Below are positions 44,370-57,285 of a stretch of DNA of 64,000 bases, in pieces; positions within the stretch are counted from its first letter, which is position 1; each line of letters opens with the position of its first letter. A program made the translations under genes and the position numbers. Origin of the DNA: Ilex aquifolium (lineage: Eukaryota; Streptophyta; Magnoliopsida; Aquifoliales; Aquifoliaceae); assembly GCA_951799425.1 (NCBI GenBank), contig OX637392.1:38330593-38394592 (forward strand), written 5' to 3'. The notes below the pieces were generated by a model. That model was not told the DNA's origin and did no database searches. It saw nothing but the letters and a program-made list of their open reading frames with translations.

Positions 44370-46758
44370 ATCCACCTCCCTTAAAGAAAGTTTCGTCCTC
44401 GAAACTTAATCGTCGAGTTAGTCTCTCTAATTCTCGTTGGGCCATGGTATCTCCACTTCTATCCATCCTTTAAACATCAAAGCCAATATTAAAATAGAAC
44501 ATCATCATATCCTAATTTTAAATCCATATTTTCTACTTATAACATCATTTTAGTTACTTAAAGTCCTCAAGATTACATTCCTTCACTAGAATTCATTTAT
44601 CACCTCCATTCTCAATAATTGTATACGATTGTTCCAACTACTTACTTATCATGCATAACTACTAGAGCATAGTACTTAATTGTCTACTCATCAAATATCA
44701 CTTCTCTTTTGGATTTCACCAATCATTTCAATAAAACTTCATATTTGTTTCCTACATGTAGCTTGTTCATAAGCATACCAAAATCACCCAAATGTAATTC
44801 CGCAAATAGGGTTATTTATCTTTCCTATAAATAGTTACAACATTCTTAAGGTCTTTGTCTCTCACTAGCCAATGGAATTCATAATCTTTGAAATCTCCAA
44901 TAATTTCAATTCACAACTACACACTCCCACACAAGTCAATATTCTAGGATCCACTCTTAGGTTGCACATCCATTTGTAATTTTTCATGAAACTCCTTATC
45001 TTCACTAGTGTAGTCATTACTCAAATAGTTAGCTGCGCACTCTGATAGAAATTATAATCCACCGATTCACAAGTTAAACTATGCTACAAGATAAGAACTT
45101 TGTATAGATTTGAAAGTTCTGAGAGAGTAATCTTAGATTCCACCAAAGTATACAATTGAAACCTGATCGCACTTGTTTTCCAATTATAGCTTACAAAATG
45201 TGTACACTAACGATCCATCCCATCCATTCAAAAGGGTAATTTTTTTTTTTAGTAATTAACCAGCTATAATACTTAAGCTAAGGATCAAGTTATATCTCCA
45301 AGATATTTGCTCTTGATCTCCAATCTTGAGCTAGAGCTAATAACCATTTAATCAATTCTTAGTGGCTTTCATTAACATCACAACTCTTTTCGCGATGTCT
45401 ATACTTCCGAATCCCTATGATATTATCTACCTTAATATATATCGATTAATATGCCAAAATATGAAGAAAGATGGTTAAGGATCCCAAAATATCTCTCCAT
45501 TCCCTATCACCCGACTTCTCATGATATAATCAAAATTAAAACAAGGCTCCCAATGGTTAAACCAATGTTCCTCAATTTCACCATTTTAGTCATCATAGGG
45601 TTACTCATTATTCATAATCCCCAAGGTAATTAATAATTTGCAAATTCATAGCCTAACCTAAGTCGTTTATCCCCAAAAACTATAGAGAGTTCCTGCATTC
45701 ATATCAAAGTCAATATTCATAGATATCATAATTGAGTCTTTAAATTTACATCTTCACAATTATCACCATCAAATCATAGTTGCCTTTTATATTGTTATCC
45801 ATCAAAATCACTTCAATCAAGGTGGGGGTGTCTCTCAATCAAAGCCTAAATCATGGGGAAGTTCACTTAAGGATAGGTCCTTTAGAATCTAAGAAGAAAG
45901 TACAACACTTTATTGTCCAAAGAACACCACAATGCAGATTTTTAACCAACTTTGAAGAATAAACTGATTTGACTCAAGTATTTTGAGCATGCGTGACCTA
46001 TATGGTTGGAAAGATATACGAGTTAGGGTTCTAACAAAAATAACGGTGCACAATTTGGACTTTCCAATGAAGAGTTATGAACAAATTGGTGCGAGGTGGT
46101 CTGTCGGACTGTTTGGTTCCTTTATACTTGTCTAACTCAAGTTTGAGTGTCTTTGTCACACATCCTATCTCATACCCATCTCCAATATAAATAATATGAC
46201 TCGCAATCAAGATCCATGCCTAATCTCATTTACAAACCAAAAACTAAATTATCATCCGTTTCCTAGAGTAGTCTAAACCACATGATACAAACTAGCGTAT
46301 CCATTCATGTCTAATGCAACTATGTCAATAATCCATTCCTACTCACCACTTCTAAGCACACACACCTCTACACATCCTTTTAGTATCCAACCGTTCTCCC
46401 GTGGGCATGTCTATACTCAATACATGTTCTAGATTCTCAAATTAACTATATATATGGTACGTGGGAAGGAATGAATAGCGCTAAGGTCAAATAAAATACG
46501 TGTCCAAGAATTAGAAGGGAGAACGATACATTCCACCACTGTATTGGAAACGTCTTCCTTGATGTACAAGACATAGTTAGGATGTCTCGATCTAAACGAG
46601 AGGTTTGTATAAGATTTAAATCAACACTTATTCTCTACACCTATAACTTCAAACGAATTCAAGTTTAGAGTTCCTTCAACCCAACCTAATACTCCAGTGA
46701 TAATCCATAACCTACAGCTCCCATGTAAGACCTAAAGCCTATGCTCTGATACCAACTT
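44370..46758 (-). mobile_element. Non-coding interior 1 with polypurine tract and primer site
   Basis: 2389 bp, AT-rich, with no open frame above about 60 codons. Read on the minus strand, it begins with primer site TTGGTATCAGAGC near 46744-46756. The leader that follows matches the Tekay leader at 25526-25580 with only a few mismatches. It ends with the hairpin AAGTTTCGAGGACGAAACTT and the purine tract AAGGGAGGTGGAT at about 44370-44410. All cis signals for replication are present and all proteins are absent. Confidence 0.88.
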
Positions 46759-49211
46759 TGTAACGCCCCAAATACCACCCTGGACGACATTACCCTATGA
46801 AACCATTCATGTCATGAGAGCAACTAAATATATATCCATCAACTAAGAAACATTCTTAATTTTAACAAAATTTGGGCAGAGTCTCCTTTGTACAGGAAGC
46901 TCCACCCAAAAATCACAACCTGTACGTTTATAATGCATTGACCACACCGGGTCTATCTAACCATCAAATCCAAAATATTTTATTCACCATATATACTATC
47001 CTTAACATTATCCCAAAAGAATAAGTCAAACCATGGCCATTTACATCCCAAAAGAATTATATGTAACTTTGCAGCGGAATAACAAAAGCATAAACCATAC
47101 ATAGTCTGACAATACATTCTCTAGTCTAAAACGTAAGGAAATATAATCCTACACAACCGTCTCGGGATCTATGTTCCCATCCATCGAAGCCTCCCAATGC
47201 TCTGGCTCGTCAGCTCTGGACTCCTCTCCTAGCACATAATCTGAAAAATATTGTTTGTAGGGGGGGTGAGCACTAGGCTCCGTAGCAACATTCCTCCCAA
47301 ACTCAAACAAGGTTTAGAAAAGTGTATAAAACGGCCGGTCTTGTTTCGCAATTAACATATATAACATTTGAAGTAAAACAGTGACATTTAACCATGATCT
47401 CAAGTTTAAATAGCAAGAATAAATTGAAGGGATGAATAACCACAATACACCATTTCAAATCCATTCTACCATTAATCATTTCAACAAGTTCTCCAAGGAA
47501 TCCCATACTTCCCGAGAATCTTATCGAAATCATTTCTGGTATAATGCACGATAACCCACACTGTATGTCCGATACAACCTACGTTACTAATCCGTTACCA
47601 TTAGTGATAGGAAAAGTTCGTATCCACACGGCGTACAAAGGCGTCTACCCACTCTAAGTGGTAGGAAAAGTTCATACCCGTGTGGCATCCGAAGATGTCC
47701 ACCAGCTACATGATACCCGGCCAATAGTAAACCATGTTTGTATCGTACAATCACACAAGAGGTAAAATACCAACCAATAATCCCCATAATCAAAAATAGC
47801 ATAAAACCCCCAATTTCCTTTCAAGCAATTTCCATAAAATCCACAATTTCATCATGAGGCAATTTCAAAGAAATCATGAAGAAAAATCCAAGAGATCATG
47901 TATAATAGCCTTTCAATACTCAACACAAGCACTATAGTTTCTAAATTGAGAATAAAAGAAGAGTTCAAGAGGAAAACCCAACACTCTTGAAAACTAGGGT
48001 TTTTCAAGCAAAAGAGGGATTTCATGGTATACAACCCTAAACTTGTGTACAACATGTGAATAATTGCAAGAGAATCAAGAAACAACATACCCATAGCAAA
48101 TACACATCATTAAGAGTCCAAAACATACATATATCATAACCCTAATCTCAATGTAAGTGAATGGAAGGAAAACCCCTACCTCTCCCTTAGTTTGGTGTGA
48201 AGACCTTGAGGATTTGATCTACTTTGAGGTGAGAATCCCCTTCCTTCTAAGCCAAGCTATAAATCCAAGACCCAACCTTCAAAACCTTCTTGTTCTCCTT
48301 CCTTTTCCTCTTAATTTCCTCCTCCTAGGGTTTCAAGAGATTTGGGTGAGATTGGGTGAAGAAGGGAAGAAAAGGAAATGGGTATAGAAGTGGAATCTTG
48401 AGAAATCTAGGGTTTTGATCTTCAAGAATGGTGTAAATCTCCCTCTATATTTGTGTTTTTCTCTCCCTTTCTCTCTTTGTAAGGCTACCTAGGGTTTGGA
48501 GTGGTGAAATGGAGCTTAGAGAGAAGACATTATGTATTTATAGTGGAGGAAGAGCCGGCATTCGCGAAACAGAAATTTTTGGATTTTTACACTAACCTTC
48601 CGGAAGGTTTGTGTCTTTCTTCCGGAAGGTTTTGCTCACTGGAAGGTTTTTTTTTTTCATCGACCTTCCGGAAGGTTTTATCGTCCTTCCGGAAGGTTTT
48701 GCTCACTGGAACTTCTAGCGCATTTTTGACCTATTTAGAGGTCGAATTGGAAAATTTTCATGAGATACACTTTTGTAGCCCTAGATGTCTAATATCTACT
48801 GTAAAAATTTCAGATCAATTGGACTTAAGGATAAAAAGTTATGGCCAAAGTACTAAGAAGTGTCCAAAATCCTAAATTCCCAAATTTTCTCAAAAATGTG
48901 TTTTAACTTCAAAATACTTCCTAACTTCTAATACACCTCATATTACCTCTCCCAAGGTTTTTCGACCTTCCGGACTCAATGGAAACCTTATTTTGATCTA
49001 AAAAAAATTTAGAAACTTATCGAATCACTCTTCTTAAACTTTAACATCTCCAAAAACTCAATTCACCCCGAAAGTCAATATGCTTGGAACTCAACTTCAA
49101 AAAAATCAATATTCTAACAATGATTCTAAGTTTCTATGATCACTTTATCTATCTTAGGATAACTCTTAAGATAGTGTTAGTCTTTATTTAATTTTAATAC
49201 GAGGTGTTACA
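46759..49211 (-). mobile_element. LTR copy 2 of the three-LTR element
   Basis: 2453 bp and nearly identical to copy 1. The distinguishing base seen is G in GTCTGACA near 47107. Its palindrome array is at about 48594-48696 and its TATA box at 48535-48542. Confidence 0.95.
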
Positions 49212-51600
49212 ATCCACCTCCCTTAAAGAAAGTTTCGTCCTCGAAACTTAATCGTCGAGTTAGTCTCTCTAATTCTCGTTGGGCCATGGTATCTCCACTT
49301 CTATCCATCCTTTAAACATCAAAGCCAATATTAAAATAGAACATCATCATATCCTAATTTTAAATCCATATTTTCTACTTATAACATCATTTTAGTTACT
49401 TAAAGTCCTCAAGATTACATTCCTTCACTAGAATTCATTTATCACCTCCATTCTCAATAATTGTATACGATTGTTCCAACTACTTACTTATCATGCATAA
49501 CTACTAGAGCATAGTACTTAATTGTCTACTCATCAAATATCACTTCTCTTTTGGATTTCACCAATCATTTCAATAAAACTTCATATTTGTTTCCTACATG
49601 TAGCTTGTTCATAAGCATACCAAAATCACCCAAATGTAATTCCGCAAATAGGGTTATTTATCTTTCCTATAAATAGTTACAACATTCTTAAGGTCTTTGT
49701 CTCTCACTAGCCAATGGAATTCATAATCTTTGAAATCTCCAATAATTTCAATTCACAACTACACACTCCCACACAAGTCAATATTCTAGGATCCACTCTT
49801 AGGTTGCACATCCATTTGTAATTTTTCATGAAACTCCTTATCTTCACTAGTGTAGTCATTACTCAAATAGTTAGCTGCGCACTCTGATAGAAATTATAAT
49901 CCACCGATTCACAAGTTAAACTATGCTACAAGATAAGAACTTTGTATAGATTTGAAAGTTCTGAGAGAGTAATCTTAGATTCCACCAAAGTATACAATTG
50001 AAACCTGATCGCACTTGTTTTCCAATTATAGCTTACAAAATGTGTACACTAACGATCCATCCCATCCATTCAAAAGGGTAATTTTTTTTTTTAGTAATTA
50101 ACCAGCTATAATACTTAAGCTAAGGATCAAGTTATATCTCCAAGATATTTGCTCTTGATCTCCAATCTTGAGCTAGAGCTAATAACCATTTAATCAATTC
50201 TTAGTGGCTTTCATTAACATCACAACTCTTTTCGCGATGTCTATACTTCCGAATCCCTATGATATTATCTACCTTAATATATATCGATTAATATGCCAAA
50301 ATATGAAGAAAGATGGTTAAGGATCCCAAAATATCTCTCCATTCCCTATCACCCGACTTCTCATGATATAATCAAAATTAAAACAAGGCTCCCAATGGTT
50401 AAACCAATGTTCCTCAATTTCACCATTTTAGTCATCATAGGGTTACTCATTATTCATAATCCCCAAGGTAATTAATAATTTGCAAATTCATAGCCTAACC
50501 TAAGTCGTTTATCCCCAAAAACTATAGAGAGTTCCTGCATTCATATCAAAGTCAATATTCATAGATATCATAATTGAGTCTTTAAATTTACATCTTCACA
50601 ATTATCACCATCAAATCATAGTTGCCTTTTATATTGTTATCCATCAAAATCACTTCAATCAAGGTGGGGGTGTCTCTCAATCAAAGCCTAAATCATGGGG
50701 AAGTTCACTTAAGGATAGGTCCTTTAGAATCTAAGAAGAAAGTACAACACTTTATTGTCCAAAGAACACCACAATGCAGATTTTTAACCAACTTTGAAGA
50801 ATAAACTGATTTGACTCAAGTATTTTGAGCATGCGTGACCTATATGGTTGGAAAGATATACGAGTTAGGGTTCTAACAAAAATAACGGTGCACAATTTGG
50901 ACTTTCCAATGAAGAGTTATGAACAAATTGGTGCGAGGTGGTCTGTCGGACTGTTTGGTTCCTTTATACTTGTCTAACTCAAGTTTGAGTGTCTTTGTCA
51001 CACATCCTATCTCATACCCATCTCCAATATAAATAATATGACTCGCAATCAAGATCCATGCCTAATCTCATTTACAAACCAAAAACTAAATTATCATCCG
51101 TTTCCTAGAGTAGTCTAAACCACATGATACAAACTAGCGTATCCATTCATGTCTAATGCAACTATGTCAATAATCCATTCCTACTCACCACTTCTAAGCA
51201 CACACACCTCTACACATCCTTTTAGTATCCAACCGTTCTCCCGTGGGCATGTCTATACTCAATACATGTTCTAGATTCTCAAATTAACTATATATATGGT
51301 ACGTGGGAAGGAATGAATAGCGCTAAGGTCAAATAAAATACGTGTCCAAGAATTAGAAGGGAGAACGATACATTCCACCACTGTATTGGAAACGTCTTCC
51401 TTGATGTACAAGACATAGTTAGGATGTCTCGATCTAAACGAGAGGTTTGTATAAGATTTAAATCAACACTTATTCTCTACACCTATAACTTCAAACGAAT
51501 TCAAGTTTAGAGTTCCTTCAACCCAACCTAATACTCCAGTGATAATCCATAACCTACAGCTCCCATGTAAGACCTAAAGCCTATGCTCTGATACCAACTT
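49212..51600 (-). mobile_element. Non-coding interior 2
   Basis: 2389 bp. By eye it is the same as interior 1 at an offset of 4842 bp, including the primer site near 51586-51598 and the polypurine region near 49212-49250. I saw no difference from interior 1, though a base-by-base alignment was not run. Confidence 0.9.
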
Positions 51601-54052
51601 TGTAACGCCCCAAATACCACCCTGGACGACATTACCCTATGAAACCATTCATGTCATGAGAGCAACTAAATATATATCCATCAACTAAGAAACATTCTTA
51701 ATTTTAACAAAATTTGGGCAGAGTCTCCTTTGTACAGGAAGCTCCACCCAAAAATCACAACCTGTACGTTTATAATGCATTGACCACACCGGGTCTATCT
51801 AACCATCAAATCCAAAATATTTTATTCACCATATATACTATCCTTAACATTATCCCAAAAGAATAAGTCAAACCATGGCCATTTACATCCCAAAAGAATT
51901 ATATGTAACTTTGCAGCGGAATAACAAAAGCATAAACCATACATAGTCTCACAATACATTCTCTAGTCTAAAACGTAAGGAAATATAATCCTACACAACC
52001 GTCTCGGGATCTATGTTCCCATCCATCGAAGCCTCCCAATGCTCTGGCTCGTCAGCTCTGGACTCCTCTCCTAGCACATAATCTGAAAAATATTGTTTGT
52101 AGGGGGGGTGAGCACTAGGCTCCGTAGCAACATTCCTCCCAAACTCAAACAAGGTTTAGAAAAGTGTATAAAACGGCCGGTCTTGTTTCGCAATTAACAT
52201 ATATAACATTTGAAGTAAAACAGTGACATTTAACCATGATCTCAAGTTTAAATAGCAAGAATAAATTGAAGGGATGAATAACCACAATACACCATTTCAA
52301 ATCCATTCTACCATTAATCATTTCAACAAGTTCTCCAAGGAATCCCATACTTCCCGAGAATCTTATCGAAATCATTTCTGGTATAATGCACGATAACCCA
52401 CACTGTATGTCCGATACAACCTACGTTACTAATCCGTTACCATTAGTGATAGGAAAAGTTCGTATCCACACGGCGTACAAAGGCGTCTACCCACTCTAAG
52501 TGGTAGGAAAAGTTCATACCCGTGTGGCATCCGAAGATGTCCACCAGCTACATGATACCCGGCCAATAGTAAACCATGTTTGTATCGTACAATCACACAA
52601 GAGGTAAAATACCAACCAATAATCCCCATAATCAAAAATAGCATAAAACCCCCAATTTCCTTTCAAGCAATTTCCATAAAATCCACAATTTCATCATGAG
52701 GCAATTTCAAAGAAATCATGAAGAAAAATCCAAGAGATCATGTATAATAGCCTTTCAATACTCAACACAAGCACTATAGTTTCTAAATTGAGAATAAAAG
52801 AAGAGTTCAAGAGGAAAACCCAACACTCTTGAAAACTAGGGTTTTTCAAGCAAAAGAGGGATTTCATGGTATACAACCCTAAACTTGTGTACAACATGTG
52901 AATAATTGCAAGAGAATCAAGAAACAACATACCCATAGCAAATACACATCATTAAGAGTCCAAAACATACATATATCATAACCCTAATCTCAATGTAAGT
53001 GAATGGAAGGAAAACCCCTACCTCTCCCTTAGTTTGGTGTGAAGACCTTGAGGATTTGATCTACTTTGAGGTGAGAATCCCCTTCCTTCTAAGCCAAGCT
53101 ATAAATCCAAGACCCAACCTTCAAAACCTTCTTGTTCTCCTTCCTTTTCCTCTTAATTTCCTCCTCCTAGGGTTTCAAGAGATTTGGGTGAGATTGGGTG
53201 AAGAAGGGAAGAAAAGGAAATGGGTATAGAAGTGGAATCTTGAGAAATCTAGGGTTTTGATCTTCAAGAATGGTGTAAATCTCCCTCTATATTTGTGTTT
53301 TTCTCTCCCTTTCTCTCTTTGTAAGGCTACCTAGGGTTTGGAGTGGTGAAATGGAGCTTAGAGAGAAGACATTATGTATTTATAGTGGAGGAAGAGCCGG
53401 CATTCGCGAAACAGAAATTTTTGGATTTTTACACTAACCTTCCGGAAGGTTTGTGTCTTTCTTCCGGAAGGTTTTGCTCACTGGAAGGTTTTTTTTTTCA
53501 TCGACCTTCCGGAAGGTTTTATCGTCCTTCCGGAAGGTTTTGCTCACTGGAACTTCTAGCGCATTTTTGACCTATTTAGAGGTCGAATTGGAAAATTTTC
53601 ATGAGATACACTTTTGTAGCCCTAGATGTCTACTATCTACTGTAAAAATTTCAGATCAATTGGACTTAAGGATAAAAATTTATGGCCAAAGTACTAAGAA
53701 GTGTCCAAAATCCTAAATTCCCAAATTTTCTCAAAAATGTGTTTTAACTTCAAAATACTTCCTAACTTCTAATACACCTCATATTACCTCTCCCAAGGTT
53801 TTTCGACCTTCCGGACTCAATGGAAACCTTATTTTGATCTAAAAAAAATTTAGAAACTTATCGAATCACTCTTCTTAAACTTTAACATCTCCAAAAACTC
53901 AATTCACCCCGAAAGTCAATATGCTTGGAACTCAACTTCAAAAAAATCAATATTCTAACAATGATTCTAAGTTTCTATGATCACTTTATCTATCTTAGGA
54001 TAACTCTTAAGATAGTGTTAGTCTTTATTTAATTTTAATACGAGGTGTTACA
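51601..54052 (-). mobile_element. LTR copy 3 of the three-LTR element
   Basis: 2452 bp. It differs from copies 1 and 2 at GTCTACTATC (near 53629), AAAAATTTATGG (near 53677) and by one T fewer in the T-run at about 53489-53498. Its palindrome array is at about 53436-53537. Confidence 0.95.
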
Positions 54053-54057
54053 CTCAG

Positions 54058-54325
54058 TATGGTCTTCAATGCTTATATTGAACATAGATAATGACAAATA
54101 TTTATGGTAACACCTTTATTATTTTCTTTATATTGATTAATGTGTTAAATACTGCATTTTGGGGACATAATAGATGGGTGATGATGTTTACATTTATTAC
54201 AAAATTTCATAATTTTTTTAATGTTTTTGAGCCTTTTATATAATATTTTGAGTGTATCAACCAACACTGCGCTGCGACCGATATGTCTCAGAGCTATCCG
54301 AGTTGATGGTAGATACTACGACCTT
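54058..54325. other. Right part of the AT-rich insertion in the copia RT gene
   Basis: Non-copia sequence between the CTCAG duplication and the resumption of RT coding near 54330. No terminal motif was recognised. Its left partner is 41746-41916. Confidence 0.5.
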
Positions 54326-55475
54326 GAACCATGATTTACTCAGAAAGAGAGAATTGATTATGAGGAGACTTTTTTGTCGGTATCTACGTTAAAGTCAATC
54401 CGGATTCTCTTATCCATTGCAACTCATCTCGAGTATGAAATTTGGAAAATGGACGTTAAGACAACATTCCTTAACGGGAATCTTGATGTGTGCATTTATT
54501 TAGTGCAACCAGATAGATTCGTAGCAAAGGGCCAATAGTATCTAGTGTGCAGGCTTAAGAGGTCCATTTATGGACTTAAGTAGGCATCTAGGTCTTGTAA
54601 CAATTGTAGACTATAAAATCTTGTGATTTTGATCAATGCCAGGATGAGTCATGTGTGTATAAAAAGAGTGATAAAAACGTGGTGGTGTTCTTAGCATTTT
54701 ACGTGGATGATATCTTGCTCATCAGAAACAATATGGGGGTGTTATCTTCTATTAGGGTATAGTTATCCAATCAATTCGATATGAAGGATTTGGGGGAAAC
54801 TAGCCACATCCTTGGGATCAAGCTTATGCGACATTGCAAGGATAGAACGTTAGGCTTATCTCAAGCGACCTATATCGATACCATTCTAGCATATTTTCGC
54901 ATGCAAAATTTCAAGAATGGATTTTTTCCTTTCAGGAATAGGGTTTCTCTGTCAAAAGAGCAGTGTCTTAGGACACCTGAAAGAGATAGAGAGTATGAAG
55001 GCGGTTCCTTATGTTTTGGCAATGGGAAGTCTCATGTATGCTATGCTTTGCACTGACATGATATTTGTTTTCCCATTGGCATAGTTGTAGACATCAATCT
55101 AACCCTGGGCAAGAACATTGGACTGCAATAAAACATATTCTCAAGTGCCTAAAAAGGACAAGAGATTATATGTTGGTTTACCAGGCAGATAGTATAGTAC
55201 CCCTCAGGTACACAGACTCTGATTATGTATGTTATGCTTTGCACTGACCTGATATTTGTTTTGCCATTGGCATGGTTGGTAGACATCAATCTAACCCTAG
55301 AAAAGAACATTGGATTGCGATAAAACATATTCTCAAGTGCCTAAAAAGGACAAGAGATTAAATGTTGGTTTACCAGGCAGATAGTATAGTACCCCTCGAG
55401 TACACAGACTCTGATTTTCAGTCAGATAATGACTCCAGGAAGTCTACTTAAGGATATGTGTTTACTTTAGTATAT
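54326..55475 (+). pseudogene. Ty1/copia reverse transcriptase and start of RNase H
   Basis: The copia pol continues with YTQKERIDYEETF, KSIRILLSIATHLEYEIWKM, DVKTTFLNGNLDVCIY and the polymerase active site FYVDDILLI (Asp pair at 54706-54711), then MKDLGETSHILGIKL at 54781. Stops (for example near 54537 and 54582) and frame changes are frequent. A 191-bp tandem duplication covers the IKHILKCLKRTRDYM segment. RNase H begins with DSDFQSDNDSRKST and is cut at about 55475, where Helitron-like sequence begins. Together with 39124-41745 this forms one interrupted element. Confidence 0.87.
55036..55420 (+). repeat. 191-bp tandem duplication in copia RT/RNase H
   Basis: TATGCTTTGCACTGAC occurs at about 55042 and again at about 55233. 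The following sequence (ACATATTCTCAAGTGCCTAA, ACCAGGCAGATAGTATAGTA) is repeated with scattered differences. The duplication is old. Confidence 0.88.
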
Positions 55476-55791
55476 CTATACTAATAATATAGAACCTAAT
55501 TTGAATCTTTTTCCACTTCAAAATTTAATTTAATTTAAATTCATTTGAGAAAGCACAAGGATGGCTTAGATTAATCCACGTAAACTCAAAATTGATCCAA
55601 CGTTCCACAGACACCCAATCCAATTCCTTTTCCCGCCCATCACACTTCTCTCAACGGTTGGACCACACCCACACACATGCCACTGACACACCCACCCCCC
55701 ATAACCACGCACGCACGCCACTAACACCCCCCCCACAATCCACTACCTATTCTCTCTCCTCTCTCACTCACGTCCACCAACGCCTCCTCAG

Positions 55792-55792
<1 letters not shown>

Positions 55793-55828
<36 letters not shown>
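55793..55828. repeat. (CT)n microsatellite
   Basis: About 17 CT units in a pyrimidine-rich stretch that continues as CCCT repeats to about 55840. This resembles the pyrimidine-rich 5' UTR of plant genes. Confidence 0.93.
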
Positions 55829-55831
<3 letters not shown>

Positions 55832-57154
55832 CCTCCCTCTACCTCCCTCAACTCTCTCATCCCAACGCCACAACAAACGTCACCACCAGCGCCACTGCGA
55901 GGACTAGCACAACTGACAGGTATATTTTTTATATACCCGCTGTGTGTGTTGATATTTTTGTTGTGTGTTTTGATTCAAATCATGATCCTAATGTGCCACC
56001 GCAAGGACCAGCACAACTGACAGGTATATAATGTGTTTGTGTGTGTTTTTTTGCGTGGTGGGGGAGGGTAGGCTACCCCCATGTTAAAGTAGTAGAAACT
56101 TAGGAAAAAATTGGTTTATATTGTCTTGATTTGATGAATGTTAGGGTTATTTAGATTAAGATTGTGTGTTAATTTATTTTACTCCCATAATTTTAGAGAT
56201 TGTGTATCAATTAGTATGAAATAGGTTTTTATAAGGTCTTGATTTGATGAATGTAAAAGTTATTTAGAATAAGATTGTGTGTTCATTCAATAAGATCTGT
56301 AGGGTTTTTCGATGTTAACGTTTTTGTTAATTGAATGGAATGAATGTTGAGTTGATGATTGAGTGTTCACAAAATGAACTTTGTAGGCTAATTTGTTTTC
56401 AAATTCGGTTGTGTTTCAAATTAAGTTTATAGGGGTCTTGATTTGATGTATATTAGAGTGTTTTTGAATGTCATATTTTTAAGAGTAGGATTTTCAAATT
56501 GGGATTGTAGAGTTATTATTGAATGTTATAGTTGTTGATTGTATGAAATGGGTTGTTTATTGTATGAAAATGGATGTTAATTGTATGAATTGGGGTTTTA
56601 AATTGTATGAAATTTGTTTGTTAATTAAATCAAATTGGATGTTAATTTTATAACATAAGGTTTTGGACTTGGAAGTTTGGTTTGCGATTGAATGTTAGGG
56701 TCTTACAATTGAATGTTATGGTCATTTTGATTGAAATGAGTGTTATTTTCATGGAATAACTGTGTAGCCACCACCTGTAAACCCCCACATTCGTATCTTT
56801 ATATAGTAATATAGTTATGTTTTGAAATGCTAATATATGTAATGATGTATGCATGAACTATGTAGAGGATAAAAGTAGAAATAAAAATTTTAGTGGAGGT
56901 TATAGGGTATGTTGTAGAAAGTTGGAAGTATTTCGGAGTGAAATCGCATTTTAGAGATAGTTTGGGTAAGATGGATTTTGGACACTTCCTAGTATTTGGA
57001 TCATAAATTTTTATCCTAAGGTCCGTTTGATCTGAAATTTTTACAGTAGATAGTAAACTTCCAGGGCTACAAAAGTATATTTCACGAAACTTTTCCAAAT
57101 CAATCTCTAAATAGGCCAAAACTTCACTGGAAGTTGCAGCAGAAACAGGAATTC

Positions 57155-57285
57155 CGTTCGAACGTGAATCGACGTTCAAACGTGAATAAACGTTCGAACG
57201 AAAGTTCGTTCCAATACTCTTGTCTGATGGAAAAACAAAAGTACTGGGAGCAAGTGACGTTCGAACGCCAATGACGTTCGAACGT
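57155..57285. repeat. CGTTCGAACG palindrome array upstream of a TATA box
   Basis: Perfect palindromes lie at 57155-57164, 57191-57200, 57258-57267 and 57274-57285 (ACGTTCGAACGT), with a one-mismatch copy at 57172-57183. The last ends 52 bp before TATAAATA at 57338. Confidence 0.94.

Larger units (their letters stand above)
41917..54052 (-). mobile_element. Three-LTR, two-interior non-autonomous retrotransposon array
   Basis: A 12,136-bp structure consists of LTR 41917-44369, interior 44370-46758, LTR 46759-49211, interior 49212-51600 and LTR 51601-54052. The repeat period is 4842 bp. The whole is bounded by one CTCAG duplication. Each interior has a polypurine region on its left and a tRNA-iMet primer site on its right, so orientation is minus. 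Neither interior encodes any retroviral protein, which makes this a LARD-like element. Copies differ at a handful of bases (for example GTCTCACA/GTCTGACA near 42265/47107, GTCTAATATC/GTCTACTATC near 43946/53629, and one T fewer in the third LTR's T-run). Confidence 0.95.

Noticed and set aside
41917-54052. The triplicated unit as a pure assembly artefact
   Set aside because: Private substitutions in copies 2 and 3 and a single matching CTCAG duplication at the outer ends favour a real structure, though long reads should confirm it.
55592-56020. A 142-codon Ser/Thr/Pro-rich plus-strand frame
   Set aside because: It runs through a CT microsatellite and pyrimidine-rich leader-like DNA; composition explains the open frame.
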